56,177 nt of DNA from an uncultured Lachnospiraceae bacterium (GTDB taxonomy: Bacteria; Bacillota; Clostridia; Lachnospirales; Lachnospiraceae), in NCBI GenBank assembly GCA_902766825.1, contig CACXFB010000112.1, positions 1-56,177 on the forward strand. Reading direction: 5' to 3'. Positions 28,592 to 36,366 of the stretch are shown piece by piece. A program made the translations under genes and the position numbers. Position 1 is the first letter of the stretch, and every line of letters begins with the position of its first letter. The notes under the pieces are model-generated. The model did no database searches and was not told where the DNA came from. It saw nothing but the letters and a program-made list of their open reading frames with translations.

Positions 28592-28714
28592 TAAAACCTC
28601 ATTTCATATCGCACGCCTTTTACAAATGACATAGGCAGCACCAAAAGTACCTTCTGCAAATACATATAATATAAAGTATATTTGAGAAAAAAGCAAATAT
28701 TTTAACATACTTTA

Positions 28715-28743
28715 TTGCATGAACCACAAAAATAAGCTACAAT
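28715..28743 (+). promoter_or_regulatory. Promoter of the histidyl-tRNA synthetase gene
   Basis: TTGCAT and TACAAT are separated by 17 bases, about 70 bases before the ATG. The leader is too short for a T-box and contains none of the T-box conserved sequence. Confidence 0.55.
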
Positions 28744-28812
28744 CATTCCCGTGATGATTAGAAAATCTGCAATAAAAAAATATTTTTGTAATATAAACAG
28801 GAGGATATATTA

Positions 28813-30057
28813 ATGAAATCAACACCGGTAAAGGGAACTAAAGATTTTCTTCCAAGAGAAGTCCAGATAAGAGATTATCTTCAAAATATTATCCTTGAAA
28901 CATATCAGGATTCAGGTTTTATGAGAATTGCAACTCCTATAATAGAGAGTGCTGAAAACCTCGATAAAAGTGAAGGCGGAGAAAATCTCAACCTTATTTT
29001 CAAGATTCTTAAAAGAGGCGAGAAGCTTACAAGCGCCATTGAGAAAGGCGCAACATGCGAAAATGACCTTGCGGACATGGGACTTAGATACGACCTTACT
29101 CTTCCTTTAAGCCGCTACTATGCTAACAACAAAAATGAACTTATGAATCCTTTCAAGGTCATTCAGATGGACAGAGTATACAGAGCTGAGCGTCCTCAAA
29201 AAGGCCGTCTTCGCGAATTCACACAGTGTGATATAGACATTATCGGTGCACCTGGTGCAGATGCCGAAGTTGAACTTATTCTTACAACAACAAAGGCATT
29301 AAACAAAACAGGTCTTAAGGATTTTAAAGTAAAGATTAACGACAGAAGAATTCTTAAAGCCGTATTTGCTTACTGTGGATTTAATGAAGCTGACAACGAC
29401 TCTCTTGCTATCACTTTTGATAAGCTTGATAAAATCGGTCTTGACGGCGTTAAGGCAGAACTTGAGTCAAAGGAATTTGACCATACTGCAATCGACAAGT
29501 TCATCTCAGTATTTGATGGTGAGAAGCTTACACTTGACCAGATTGCAGGAATTATCGAATGTGATGCCATCGACAATGTTAAATACATTATCGATACCGT
29601 ATCATCTTACTGGAACGGTGAATTTGAGATAGAATTCTCTCCTTCACTCGTTCGAGGTCAGGGATATTATACAGGAACAATTTTTGAGGTTGAAGCAAAA
29701 GGATTCTCAGGCGCAGTCGCAGGTGGCGGACGCTATGATAACCTTATCGGAAAATTCCTTAACGAAAGTGTTCCGGCAGTAGGTTTCTCAATCGGATTTG
29801 AACGTATTTTCCAGATTCTTTTGGAAAGTGATTTCACAATCCCTGGTTCAAAAAAGACAGTCGCACTCTTTTATGATAACAGCGACCTTTCTAATGCATG
29901 GAAATTAGCTGAAGAATTAAGAGCTGACTACAAAGTATCACTCTTCCCAAGACCTAAGAAATTCGGAAAGATGCTTGGTAAGCTTGAAACAATGGGATTT
30001 GACGGCTACTGCGTATACGGACAGGAAGACGGCGTAAAACTTTTCGAAGCAAAATAA
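28813..30057 (+). CDS. hisS: Histidyl-tRNA synthetase
   Basis: This 414-residue class II synthetase has TPVKGTKDFLPREVQIRDYL at the start. Motif 2 is YRAERPQKGRLREFTQCDID, a histidine-specific loop LVRGQGYYTGTIFE follows near residue 280, and motif 3 is PAVGFSIGFERI. A short C-terminal anticodon-binding domain follows. The usual loop reads RGLDYYTGTVFE, so Gln-Gly replaces Leu-Asp here, and the final strand region is shortened. CAGGAGG lies 10 bases upstream. HisZ (ATP-PRT regulator) was considered, but the C-terminal domain and solo context favour the synthetase. Confidence 0.85.
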   Translation: MKSTPVKGTKDFLPREVQIRDYLQNIILETYQDSGFMRIATPIIESAENLDKSEGGENLNLIFKILKRGEKLTSAIEKGATCENDLADMGLRYDLTLPLSRYYANNKNELMNPFKVIQMDRVYRAERPQKGRLREFTQCDIDIIGAPGADAEVELILTTTKALNKTGLKDFKVKINDRRILKAVFAYCGFNEADNDSLAITFDKLDKIGLDGVKAELESKEFDHTAIDKFISVFDGEKLTLDQIAGIIECDAIDNVKYIIDTVSSYWNGEFEIEFSPSLVRGQGYYTGTIFEVEAKGFSGAVAGGGRYDNLIGKFLNESVPAVGFSIGFERIFQILLESDFTIPGSKKTVALFYDNSDLSNAWKLAEELRADYKVSLFPRPKKFGKMLGKLETMGFDGYCVYGQEDGVKLFEAK

Positions 30058-30078
30058 TTAACACTGATTTCATTAAAA

Positions 30079-30119
30079 AAAATGCTTAATGACTGATGTA
30101 ATGTCATTAAGCATTTTTT
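30079..30119 (+). terminator. Bidirectional terminator between hisS and the next gene
   Basis: The arms AATGCTTAATGAC (30081-30093) and GTCATTAAGCATT (30103-30115) are perfectly complementary. A T-run follows on the plus strand and an A-run precedes, so it can serve hisS and the converging small gene. Confidence 0.88.
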
Positions 30120-30122
30120 ATT

Positions 30123-30548
30123 TTATGCTCTGCAATCTATATGTTTACCTTTTTTATTATTTCTAAACATTAATCCGACTATAATTGCATTGATAAACGA
30201 ATTAATTACGCTAATTCCTAAAACAGCACCTATTTGAATCCATCCGTAAAATCCTATGTATCTTCCACAAAAAACAATTAAAAGAATAAGAATTAAACTA
30301 ACACCCGTACTTGCCAAAATATATTTTCTATATTTTTTTCTTCTTGCCATTTCCTCTTCATCAGGCTTTTTGGCATCTGTCCCCATACCACTTGAACCGA
30401 TACATGCTATTAAACAGCCAAACATTATAACAAAAAACGGAATCATACCTTTTGTACCGTCAAATTCAAAATTAAGAAAAAAGCCCATACACTCTATACA
30501 TATTCCTATAATATAAATAACTTCCATCAAACTTTTTTTGTTATCCAT
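30123..30548 (-). CDS. Small four-helix membrane protein of unknown function
   Basis: This protein of 141 residues starts at the ATG seven bases after GGGAGG. Four hydrophobic segments are visible (VIYIIGICIECMGFFL; MIPFFVIMFGCLIACIG; YILASTGVSLILILLIVF; IQIGAVLGISVINSFINAIIVGL). A charged cytoplasmic loop EEEMARRKKYRK lies between the second and third. I do not recognise the family. It is upstream of nothing obvious and ends against the hisS terminator, so it is probably a single-gene unit. Confidence 0.7.
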   Translation of the reverse strand: MDNKKSLMEVIYIIGICIECMGFFLNFEFDGTKGMIPFFVIMFGCLIACIGSSGMGTDAKKPDEEEMARRKKYRKYILASTGVSLILILLIVFCGRYIGFYGWIQIGAVLGISVINSFINAIIVGLMFRNNKKGKHIDCRA

Positions 30549-30601
30549 AATACTACCTCCCAAATATATTACTACCTTTTAACTACCACATTATAAAAAT
30601 T

Positions 30602-31996
30602 TTAATACTCGCAGTTTCTTACTGTTCTAGGGAACGGAATTACATCTCTGATATTGCTCATTCCCGTAAGATACATTACACATCTCTCAAATCCGAGTCC
30701 GAATCCTGCGTGTCTTACTGAACCATATTTTCTAAGATCAAGATAGAATTCATAGTCCTCTTCCTTAAGACCACATTCTTTCATCCTGTTTCTTAATACC
30801 TCAAGATTATCTTCTCTTTGGCTGCCGCCGATTATCTCTCCAACTCCCGGCACCAGACAATCCATTGCCGCAACCGTCTTACCGTCAGGATTAAGCTTCA
30901 TGTAAAATGCTTTGATATCCTTAGGGTAATCTGTCACAAACACCGGGCGGCCAAAAATTTCTTCAGTAAGATATCTTTCGTGTTCCGTCTGCAAATCACA
31001 TCCCCACTCGACTTTATATTCAAAATTATCGTTATTTTTCTTTAAAATGTCAATGGCATCCGTATAAGTTATATGACCAAATTCCGAATTAAGGACATTA
31101 TCAAGTCGGTCTTTAAGCCCCTTGTCTATAAACTGATTAAAGAAATCAATCTCCTGGCTTGCATGTTCAAGAGTATATCTTATAACAAATTTAAGCATAT
31201 CCTGCGCTAACTGCATATCATCCTCAAGGTCTGCAAATGCAATCTCCGGCTCTATCATCCAAAACTCTGCCGCATGCCTTGGAGTATTGGAATTCTCCGC
31301 ACGAAATGTTGGTCCGAATGTATAGATATTCTTAAATGCACAGGCAAATGTCTCGCCGTTGAGCTGACCGCTTACCGTAAGATTTGTCTTTTTACCAAAG
31401 AAATCTTCCCTGTAGTTGACACTTCCATCTTCATTTAAAGGCAGATTCTGTGGATCAAGCGTAGTTACAGCAAACATTTCTCCTGCTCCCTCACAGTCGC
31501 TTCCTGTGATAATCGGGGTGTGAACATACACAAAATCCCTCTCCTGAAAGAATTTGTGTATTGCATATGCAATTACCGATCTGACACGAAAAACTGCACT
31601 GTAGGTGTTGGTTCTTGGTCTTAAATGAGGCATCGTTCTTAAATATTCAAGAGTATGCTTCTTTTTTTGCAAAGGATAATCGCTGCTTGACTTGCCTTCC
31701 ACATCAATTGTAAGTGCATGAATCTCAAACGGCTGTTTTGCATCCGGTGTAAGAACAAATTCTCCTTTAACCACAATGGATGCTCCGACGTTAAGTTTGG
31801 AAATATCGTTATAATTATCCATACTATCATCAAATACAATCTGTACCGGCTTAAAACATGTTCCGTCTCCAAGGACGATAAAACCGAATTTTTTAGAAGC
31901 TCTTATACTCTTAACCCAACCGGCAACAGTTATATTTTTTGAATTAAAGCTGTCCGGTTCATCATAAAGTTTTCTTACGTTAACTGTACCGTTCAT
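30602..31996 (-). CDS. asnS: Asparaginyl-tRNA synthetase
   Basis: This 464-residue class IIb synthetase has an N-terminal OB fold for the anticodon ([20 protein letters not shown]) and the catalytic core with [20 protein letters not shown]. Motif 2 is [23 protein letters not shown], and motif 3 is [20 protein letters not shown]. AsnRS-type residues at the end ([12 protein letters not shown]) separate it from AspRS. The ATG at 31994-31996 follows GAGG by eight bases; the longer frame only adds a TTG. It lies 44 bases after the SCIFF maturase gene, so the two may share a transcript. Confidence 0.95.
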   Translation of the reverse strand: MNGTVNVRKLYDEPDSFNSKNITVAGWVKSIRASKKFGFIVLGDGTCFKPVQIVFDDSMDNYNDISKLNVGASIVVKGEFVLTPDAKQPFEIHALTIDVEGKSSSDYPLQKKKHTLEYLRTMPHLRPRTNTYSAVFRVRSVIAYAIHKFFQERDFVYVHTPIITGSDCEGAGEMFAVTTLDPQNLPLNEDGSVNYREDFFGKKTNLTVSGQLNGETFACAFKNIYTFGPTFRAENSNTPRHAAEFWMIEPEIAFADLEDDMQLAQDMLKFVIRYTLEHASQEIDFFNQFIDKGLKDRLDNVLNSEFGHITYTDAIDILKKNNDNFEYKVEWGCDLQTEHERYLTEEIFGRPVFVTDYPKDIKAFYMKLNPDGKTVAAMDCLVPGVGEIIGGSQREDNLEVLRNRMKECGLKEEDYEFYLDLRKYGSVRHAGFGLGFERCVMYLTGMSNIRDVIPFPRTVRNCEY

Positions 31997-32040
31997 AAAC
32001 AAAACCTCACTCCTGCATTATAATATGCGCTTAACAAAAA

Positions 32041-33405
32041 CTACTCGGCAGTATCCATCATCTGAATTACTTTAAGCATAATTGCGCATTCAAGTCTCTT
32101 CTTTTCCATATCGCATGAAAGCTTGTAAGAAGTATGGATATCCCCTGCATAAGAAAGATTATTTGCATTACATCCGCCGCTGCAGTAGAACTTAGCCCAG
32201 CATTTTTTACATTCAGGCTTGTTATACACATGGGCACCCGCAAATTCCTTTTTAAGATCAAGGTCAAATGTTCCTTCATGAACATTACCCATCTTGTAAT
32301 CATCCATTCCGACAAACTGATGACATGGATAAATATCTCCGTCAGGAGTAACAGCAACATATTCGTTACCGCATCCACATCCCTTAAGTCTCTTAATTAC
32401 ACAAGGTCCCTGATTAAGGTCAATCATAAAGTGGAAGAAGTTGATAAATCCACCCTTTTCCTTTATTGCCATAATCTCATCTGCAAGTCTTTCATACTCT
32501 GCATATATTGTATCCAAATCTTCTTCGCTCAATGCATAAGGAACAGACGGATCTGTAATTACAGGCTCAACAGAAACCTGTTCAAATCCCTGCTCGTAAA
32601 GATGTAATACATCATTTGCGAAATCAAGATTGTACTTTGTAAATGTTCCTCTTACGTAGTACTCTTTATCTCCACGCTTTTCAACAAGCTTCTTATAATT
32701 CTCAATAATTCTGTCATAGCATCCGGTCTGGTCAACCTTAACTCTCATTCTGTCATTAACTTCCTTACGACCGTCGATAGAAAGAACAACATTGCTCATT
32801 TCCTTATTGATGAAATCAATATTCTCATCATTTAACAGCATACCGTTAGTAGTGATTGTAAACTTGATATTCTTGCCGTTAGCTGCTGCCTGTTCTTTAC
32901 CGTAAGCAACAAGCTGCTTAACCACATCAAAATTCATAAGTGGCTCACCACCGAAGAAATCAAGCTCAAGATTCTGTCTTCCTACAGACTGCTTGATAAG
33001 AAAATCAATAGCAGCTTTACCAGTCTCAAGCGGCATAAGCTTTCTTCCCTTACCGAAATCACCTGTTGCAGCAAAACAGTATTTACATCTGAGGTTACAA
33101 TCGTGGGCTATGTTAAGACACATAGATTTAACCGGTGCCATAATAGCCTTAGCATACTTCTCATAATCATCTTCGCTGTAGAGAATCTTGTCCTCATAAA
33201 GGCTCTTTAACTCGTCATAGCACTCCTTAATCTCGCCTGCATCATATTTGTTCAGTTTTGCAACAACATCTGCCGGGCACTCATCGGCAAATGGTGGTTC
33301 AACCATATCTACCATATCATACGTAAGGTCATCCACCACGTGAACACCACCGCTGTTAACATCCAAAACAATATTTAAATCCTTAATCTTAAACTTATGT
33401 ATCAT
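32041..33405 (-). CDS. scfB: SCIFF radical-SAM maturase
   Basis: This protein of about 454 residues is the partner of the SCIFF peptide. The radical-SAM cluster motif is CNLRCKYC near residue 97, and the GGEP-type motif is DFFGGEPLMNF. A C-terminal SPASM region holds many cysteines (GCGCGNEYVAVTPDGDIYPCH, then CKKCWAKFYCSGGCNAN). Characterised members form thioether bonds in SCIFF. The ATG is six bases after GGAG. It lies about 155 bases after scfA, behind a strong hairpin that likely lowers its expression relative to the peptide. Confidence 0.94.
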   Translation of the reverse strand: MIHKFKIKDLNIVLDVNSGGVHVVDDLTYDMVDMVEPPFADECPADVVAKLNKYDAGEIKECYDELKSLYEDKILYSEDDYEKYAKAIMAPVKSMCLNIAHDCNLRCKYCFAATGDFGKGRKLMPLETGKAAIDFLIKQSVGRQNLELDFFGGEPLMNFDVVKQLVAYGKEQAAANGKNIKFTITTNGMLLNDENIDFINKEMSNVVLSIDGRKEVNDRMRVKVDQTGCYDRIIENYKKLVEKRGDKEYYVRGTFTKYNLDFANDVLHLYEQGFEQVSVEPVITDPSVPYALSEEDLDTIYAEYERLADEIMAIKEKGGFINFFHFMIDLNQGPCVIKRLKGCGCGNEYVAVTPDGDIYPCHQFVGMDDYKMGNVHEGTFDLDLKKEFAGAHVYNKPECKKCWAKFYCSGGCNANNLSYAGDIHTSYKLSCDMEKKRLECAIMLKVIQMMDTAE

Positions 33406-33474
33406 AACAATCTCCATTCCGGTTATTTTTGTGTTTTTGCAGACTGCATTCTTTAGTAATACAGCAATACTGAA

Positions 33475-33512
33475 AAAATGATAATAGAATGGTTAAATTC
33501 TATTATCATTTT
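33475..33512 (-). terminator. Hairpin attenuator between scfA and scfB
   Basis: A perfect 16-base stem (AAAATGATAATAGAAT with its complement) has a six-base loop and is followed by a U-run on the minus strand. It lies between the peptide gene and its maturase, so it probably gives abundant peptide mRNA with limited read-through. Confidence 0.8.
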
Positions 33513-33561
33513 CCACATTCCTATCAGCTGATAAACGTATCATGTACCTTAATGCTGATAA

Positions 33562-33705
33562 TTAGTTTTCTCTTTCACACTTCTGGTTACCAACTGTACA
33601 AGATGTCTTGCAAGCAGACTGGCATGAAGCCTGACACTTACCACATCCACCTTTAGCAGCTGACTGCTTTAAATTAGCCTTGTTAATTGTCTGAATATGT
33701 TTCAT
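33562..33705 (-). CDS. scfA: SCIFF ribosomally made peptide precursor
   Basis: This 47-residue precursor starts MKHIQTINKANLKQSAAKGG. Its six cysteines then lie within about 24 residues (CGKCQASCQSACKTSCTVGN, then QKC), the definition of SCIFF (six cysteines in forty-five residues). The ATG at 33703-33705 follows CAGGAGG by eight bases; the longer frame starts upstream of that site. The peptide is near-universal in Clostridia and is modified by the adjacent radical-SAM enzyme. Its cellular role is not established. Confidence 0.95.
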   Translation of the reverse strand: MKHIQTINKANLKQSAAKGGCGKCQASCQSACKTSCTVGNQKCEREN

Positions 33706-33774
33706 CACAATGACCTCCTGTTTTTCTACATATAATACTAACATATTTTATAAAAAAAACAACCTACAATTTTT

Positions 33775-33825
33775 GAAACGGGATTTTGAAACGGGGGACG
33801 GTTCTTCGTTTCAGACCCCGTTTCA
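33775..33825. repeat. GGGGACGGTTC-type palindromic repeat, copy 1
   Basis: The segment has GAAACGGG near its start and CCCGTTTC at its end, with GGGGGACGGTTCTTCGTTTC inside. It ends two bases before the stop codon of the first small membrane protein gene. The same core recurs at 34413, 36254 and 56131. Confidence 0.7.
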
Positions 33826-33826
33826 C

Positions 33827-34189
33827 TCAAAAGAACAGCACCTCTGTAATCTCCATTATGCAGGAAAAAATAATCGCCACCAAAAACATAATCATAAAAA
33901 ACATCAAATCGACAAGTTGTTTAATTGAAACAACACTACTGTTATTTCTCTTATCTACATAAATAGTGTACTTTTTATCTACTTTACACCGCCCTATATG
34001 CTGATATTTTTCAATGCTGCAATATTTAATTCCATTAAATTCATATTCAAATTTTCCTTTAAATCCACAAACACTATCAAGATTCTTCTTGCAGATACCA
34101 ACTGTTTTTACGCTATTCTTTTTTATCGACGAGTACCAAACAATGAAAATCAATTCCATAATACTACACATTATAATCTGACTTATCAC
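33827..34189 (-). CDS. Two-helix cysteine-containing membrane protein, paralogue 1
   Basis: This protein of about 120 residues has hydrophobic segments near each end. A central soluble domain carries three conserved cysteines (VGICKKN; YCSIEKYQHIGRCK) and FKGKFEYEFNGIKYC. The layout resembles DUF3592-type proteins, but I cannot confirm the family. The GTG at 34189 is chosen because all four paralogues have AGAAAGTGAG six to nine bases before an equivalent Met/Val position; a GTG at 34201 is also possible. It is the most downstream member of the four-gene array. A reading-frame remnant ends just before it. Confidence 0.65.
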   Translation of the reverse strand: MISQIIMCSIMELIFIVWYSSIKKNSVKTVGICKKNLDSVCGFKGKFEYEFNGIKYCSIEKYQHIGRCKVDKKYTIYVDKRNNSSVVSIKQLVDLMFFMIMFLVAIIFSCIMEITEVLFF

Positions 34190-34205
34190 TTCTTTTCTCA
34201 CTTTC

Positions 34206-34286
34206 TTATTTTACAAATATATTTATATTATCACATATAGATACTATTAAATCAATATCATCTCTACTGCCATCAAAAAAAATTAC
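34206..34286 (-). pseudogene. C-terminal remnant of a partner gene, copy 1
   Basis: An open frame without a start codon reads VIFFDGSRDDIDLIVSICDN, then INIFVK and a stop. It aligns with the remnants at 35438-35623 and 36159-36254 (GRDNIDSIVSACENMNIFVE), so it looks like the degraded end of one protein family. It stops 16 bases before the preferred start of paralogue 1 and has an earlier stop than the others. Confidence 0.5.
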
Positions 34287-34412
34287 TTATTGATTGTACG
34301 GTTAAATTCTATGTCACTAAATTTACCCTTTCTTTTAGCGAAATGAATTAGATATACAAAAACGGCAGGAAATGATATGATTCCCCACCGTTTGTTTGGA
34401 TCTAAGTTTTTC

Positions 34413-34478
34413 TGAGTCAACGGGGACGGTTCTTACTGACTCAGTTTTGGAACGAGGAACCGTCCCCCGTTCCACTCC
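34413..34478. repeat. GGGGACGGTTC-type inverted repeat, copy 2
   Basis: Inverted arms CGGGGACGGTTC and GAACCGTCCCCCG are separated by about 30 bases (TTACTGACTCAGTTTTGGAA region). The right end lies six bases before the stop of paralogue 2. Confidence 0.75.
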
Positions 34479-34484
34479 CCTATT

Positions 34485-34847
34485 TCAGAATAACAACACC
34501 TCTATAATCCCCATGACGCAAAAAAATATAATAAGCCCCAAAAGTAGTATCATAATAACCATCAAATCGACAAGTTGTTTAATCGACACAACACTACTAT
34601 TATTTCTCTTATCTACATAAATAGTATACTTTTTATCTACCTTACACCGTCCTATATGCTGATATTTTTCAATACTACAATATTTAATACCATTAAATTC
34701 ATATTCAAATTTTCCTTTAAATCCACAAAAACTATCAAGATTCTTCTTGCAGATACCAACTGTTTTTACTCTATTCTTTTTTATCGACAAATACCAAACA
34801 ATGTAAAACAATTCAAAAATGCTACACATTACAATATCACTTATCAC
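34485..34847 (-). CDS. Two-helix cysteine-containing membrane protein, paralogue 2
   Basis: This is a near-duplicate of paralogue 1, about 658 bases away. The soluble middle, from VKTVGICKKNLDS to IYVDKRNNSSVVSIKQLVDLM, differs at one residue (Phe for Val in LDSFCGF), while both hydrophobic ends have diverged (MISDIVMCSIFELFYIVWYL; MVIMILLLGLIIFFCVMG). The GTG start at 34847 is chosen by comparison with the other paralogues and the shared AGAAAGTGAG leader. Unlike copies 1, 3 and 4, I see no partner remnant upstream. Function is unknown. Confidence 0.65.
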   Translation of the reverse strand: MISDIVMCSIFELFYIVWYLSIKKNRVKTVGICKKNLDSFCGFKGKFEYEFNGIKYCSIEKYQHIGRCKVDKKYTIYVDKRNNSSVVSIKQLVDLMVIMILLLGLIIFFCVMGIIEVLLF

Positions 34848-34944
34848 TTCTTTTCTCACTTTCTAATTTTTTATTTTCCCAACTATCATCAACTACCATA
34901 AATCTTTATATATTAAATGAACATAAACTTTTAAAACAATACCA

Positions 34945-34982
34945 GAACCATCAGGTCATATTTTAACACAATCTGATGGTTC
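34945..34982. repeat. Inverted repeat with 10-base arms
   Basis: GAACCATCAG and CTGATGGTTC are perfectly complementary around an 18-base AT-rich loop. It lies between paralogues 2 and 3 on their strand, but no U-run follows, so a terminator role is only possible. Confidence 0.4.
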
Positions 34983-35051
34983 GTAAAATTGATATCGCTC
35001 CACAATTACTTGTTTTAATACTAAATATAAAATTACATAGTATAAAATAAT

Positions 35052-35411
35052 TTACACACTTACACCATATATAAATATAAAGATACACCTACTTATTGTA
35101 CAAGTTCCAAAAGCAATCATCCACAAAATCAAATTGCTCATAAATTTACCCGAAATTATATAATTATAGTTATTCTTTCTAACATAAAGTAAATATTCTT
35201 TCCCTTCTTTACATTTATCTAAATGCTGTTTTTTCTCGTAATTACAAAGATGAATTCCTTCAATTTCGTATTCAAACAAACTTATATATCCCTTATAGTA
35301 ATAACTACTACGTTTACAAATACCTGTCACCCTTATGCTGCTTAATCTTATTTTCAAATACCAAACTAGAAAAAGCAATGTAAACGCAGCACACATTCCA
35401 GTTTCAACCAT
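35052..35411 (-). CDS. Two-helix cysteine-containing membrane protein, paralogue 3
   Basis: This 119-residue protein has a first hydrophobic segment (CAAFTLLFLVWYLKI) and a soluble domain with SSIRVTGICKRSSYYYKGYI, FEYEIEGIHLCNYEKKQHLD and KCKEGKEYLLYVRKNN. The last hydrophobic segment is ILWMIAFGTCTISRCIFIFI. It shares the three-cysteine pattern, FEYExxGI and the EKxQH motif with paralogues 1 and 2, but is closer to paralogue 4 (same IFIFIYGVSV end). The AAAGTGAG leader lies six bases before the ATG. Function is unknown. Confidence 0.65.
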   Translation of the reverse strand: MVETGMCAAFTLLFLVWYLKIRLSSIRVTGICKRSSYYYKGYISLFEYEIEGIHLCNYEKKQHLDKCKEGKEYLLYVRKNNYNYIISGKFMSNLILWMIAFGTCTISRCIFIFIYGVSV

Positions 35412-35437
35412 TTTTATCTCACTTTCTATAATTATGA

Positions 35438-35623
35438 TTAAGCATATAAATAATTCTCATGAAAAATTTTTTCCACAAATATATTCATATTTTCACATGC
35501 AGATACTATTGAGTCAATATTATCTCTACCATATGCATCGAGGCTTTCTTGTGTTTCATCAGATATTATAAACTCAACAAACTTTCTCAAAAATCCTCGG
35601 CAGTTTGCTGTTTCACATAATAA
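35438..35623 (-). pseudogene. C-terminal remnant of a partner gene, copy 3 (longest)
   Basis: Sixty-one open codons without a usable start read LLCETANCRGFLRKFVEFII, SDETQESLDAYGRDNIDSIV, then SACENMNIFVEKIFHENYLY and A before a TAA. The end matches copy 4 at nearly every residue (SACDNMSIFVEKIFDENYLY). Retention of the frame shows the sequence was protein-coding. The upstream side stops at a TAA 16 bases from the 35642 palindrome, as if the rest was lost there. The stop lies 26 bases before paralogue 3. Confidence 0.6.
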
Positions 35624-35641
35624 TTAATCGATCAAATAACA

Positions 35642-35686
35642 AAGGAGCATCGTCTAGATGATTAATCATCTAGCGCGACAGCCCCT
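35642..35686. repeat. Long imperfect palindrome around CTAGATGATTAATCATCTAG
   Basis: The central 20 bases (35654-35673) are a perfect palindrome. Flanks AAGGAGCATCGT and GCGACAGCCCCTT extend the stem imperfectly to about 45 bases. It resembles a dispersed intergenic hairpin element. On the minus strand it ends with CTCCTTTGTTATTTG, a poor U-run. It sits where the copy-3 remnant is cut. Confidence 0.65.
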
Positions 35687-35768
35687 TGTAGGTTGGATCT
35701 GTGTCTTTTAAAATGTCTTACAACTATATGTAATACCCAACATCAAATTACACGGCAAACAAAATAAA

Positions 35769-36128
35769 TCACACACTTACACCATATATAAATATAAAAA
35801 TACAATTACTTAGTGTACAAGTTCCCATAAGAATCATCCACAAAAACAATTCTCTCATAAATTTACCTGAAATAATATAATTATGGTTATTCTTTCTAAC
35901 AAAGAGTGAGTATTCCTTTCCTTCTTTACATTCACCTATATGCTGCTTTTTCTCACAATTACATAGATGAATTCCTTCAATTTCGTATTCAAACTTACTC
36001 TTATATCCCTTATAGTAATAATAATTTCGTTTACAAATACCTGTCACTCTTATGCTACTTAGTTTTATTTTTAAATACAAACCAAGACAAATCAATGTTA
36101 ATGTAGCACATATTCCAATTCCAACCAT
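35769..36128 (-). CDS. Two-helix cysteine-containing membrane protein, paralogue 4
   Basis: This protein of 119 residues, from MVGIGICATLTLICLGLYLK, has the shared core SSIRVTGICKRNYYYYKGYK, FEYEIEGIHLCNCEKKQHIG, ECKEGKEYSLFVRKNN and a hydrophobic end IFIFIYGVSV. The ATG at 36128 is preferred to 36137 because the latter touches the AAAGTGAG leader. It is the most upstream member of the array, so the run reads paralogue 4 to 1. A remnant of the same partner family ends 30 bases upstream. Function is unknown. Confidence 0.65.
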   Translation of the reverse strand: MVGIGICATLTLICLGLYLKIKLSSIRVTGICKRNYYYYKGYKSKFEYEIEGIHLCNCEKKQHIGECKEGKEYSLFVRKNNHNYIISGKFMRELFLWMILMGTCTLSNCIFIFIYGVSV

Positions 36129-36158
36129 TTCATTCATCTCACTTTCTATTAATTTTAT

Positions 36159-36254
36159 TTATGCATATAAATAGTTCTCGTCAAATATCTTTTCCACAAA
36201 TATACTCATATTATCACATGCAGATACTATTATTTCAATATTATCTCTACCATG
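36159..36254 (-). pseudogene. C-terminal remnant of a partner gene, copy 4
   Basis: The open frame reads HGRDNIEIIVSACDNMSIFV, then EKIFDENYLYA and a TAA. Homology to copy 3 stops exactly where the GGGGACGGTTC repeat begins (GTGAAACGGGG at 36254), so the repeat marks the breakpoint. Confidence 0.55.
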
Positions 36255-36347
36255 TGAAACGGGGGACGGTTCTTCGTTCCAAAAACAAGAGAGATTTCTG
36301 ATTGTATCACTTTAGTTTTGGAACGAGGAACCGTCCCCCGTTTCACT
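36254..36347. repeat. GGGGACGGTTC-type inverted repeat, copy 3 (complete hairpin)
   Basis: Two arms of about 33 bases are almost perfect inverses. The left reads GTGAAACGGGGGACGGTTCT then TCGTTCCAAAAAC; the right is its complement, ending CCGTCCCCCGTTTCAC. A loop of about 27 bases separates them. It is the fullest copy in the window and looks like a non-autonomous hairpin element. No transposase is near. Confidence 0.8.
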
Positions 36348-36366
36348 AATTATTTTGTTTTCTCAC

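Larger units (their letters stand above)
35412..35768. other. Gene-free stretch between paralogues 3 and 4
   Basis: No intact gene is present. The stretch holds the partner-gene remnant at 35438-35623 and a long imperfect palindrome at 35642-35686. The remaining 80 bases before paralogue 4's stop show nothing I recognise. Confidence 0.6.

Noticed and set aside
28592-28812. T-box leader before hisS
   Set aside because: The leader is about 60 bases after the promoter and lacks the T-box sequence and a specifier stem.
28813-30057. HisZ regulatory subunit
   Set aside because: An anticodon-binding-like C-terminal domain is present and no hisG or other his genes adjoin.
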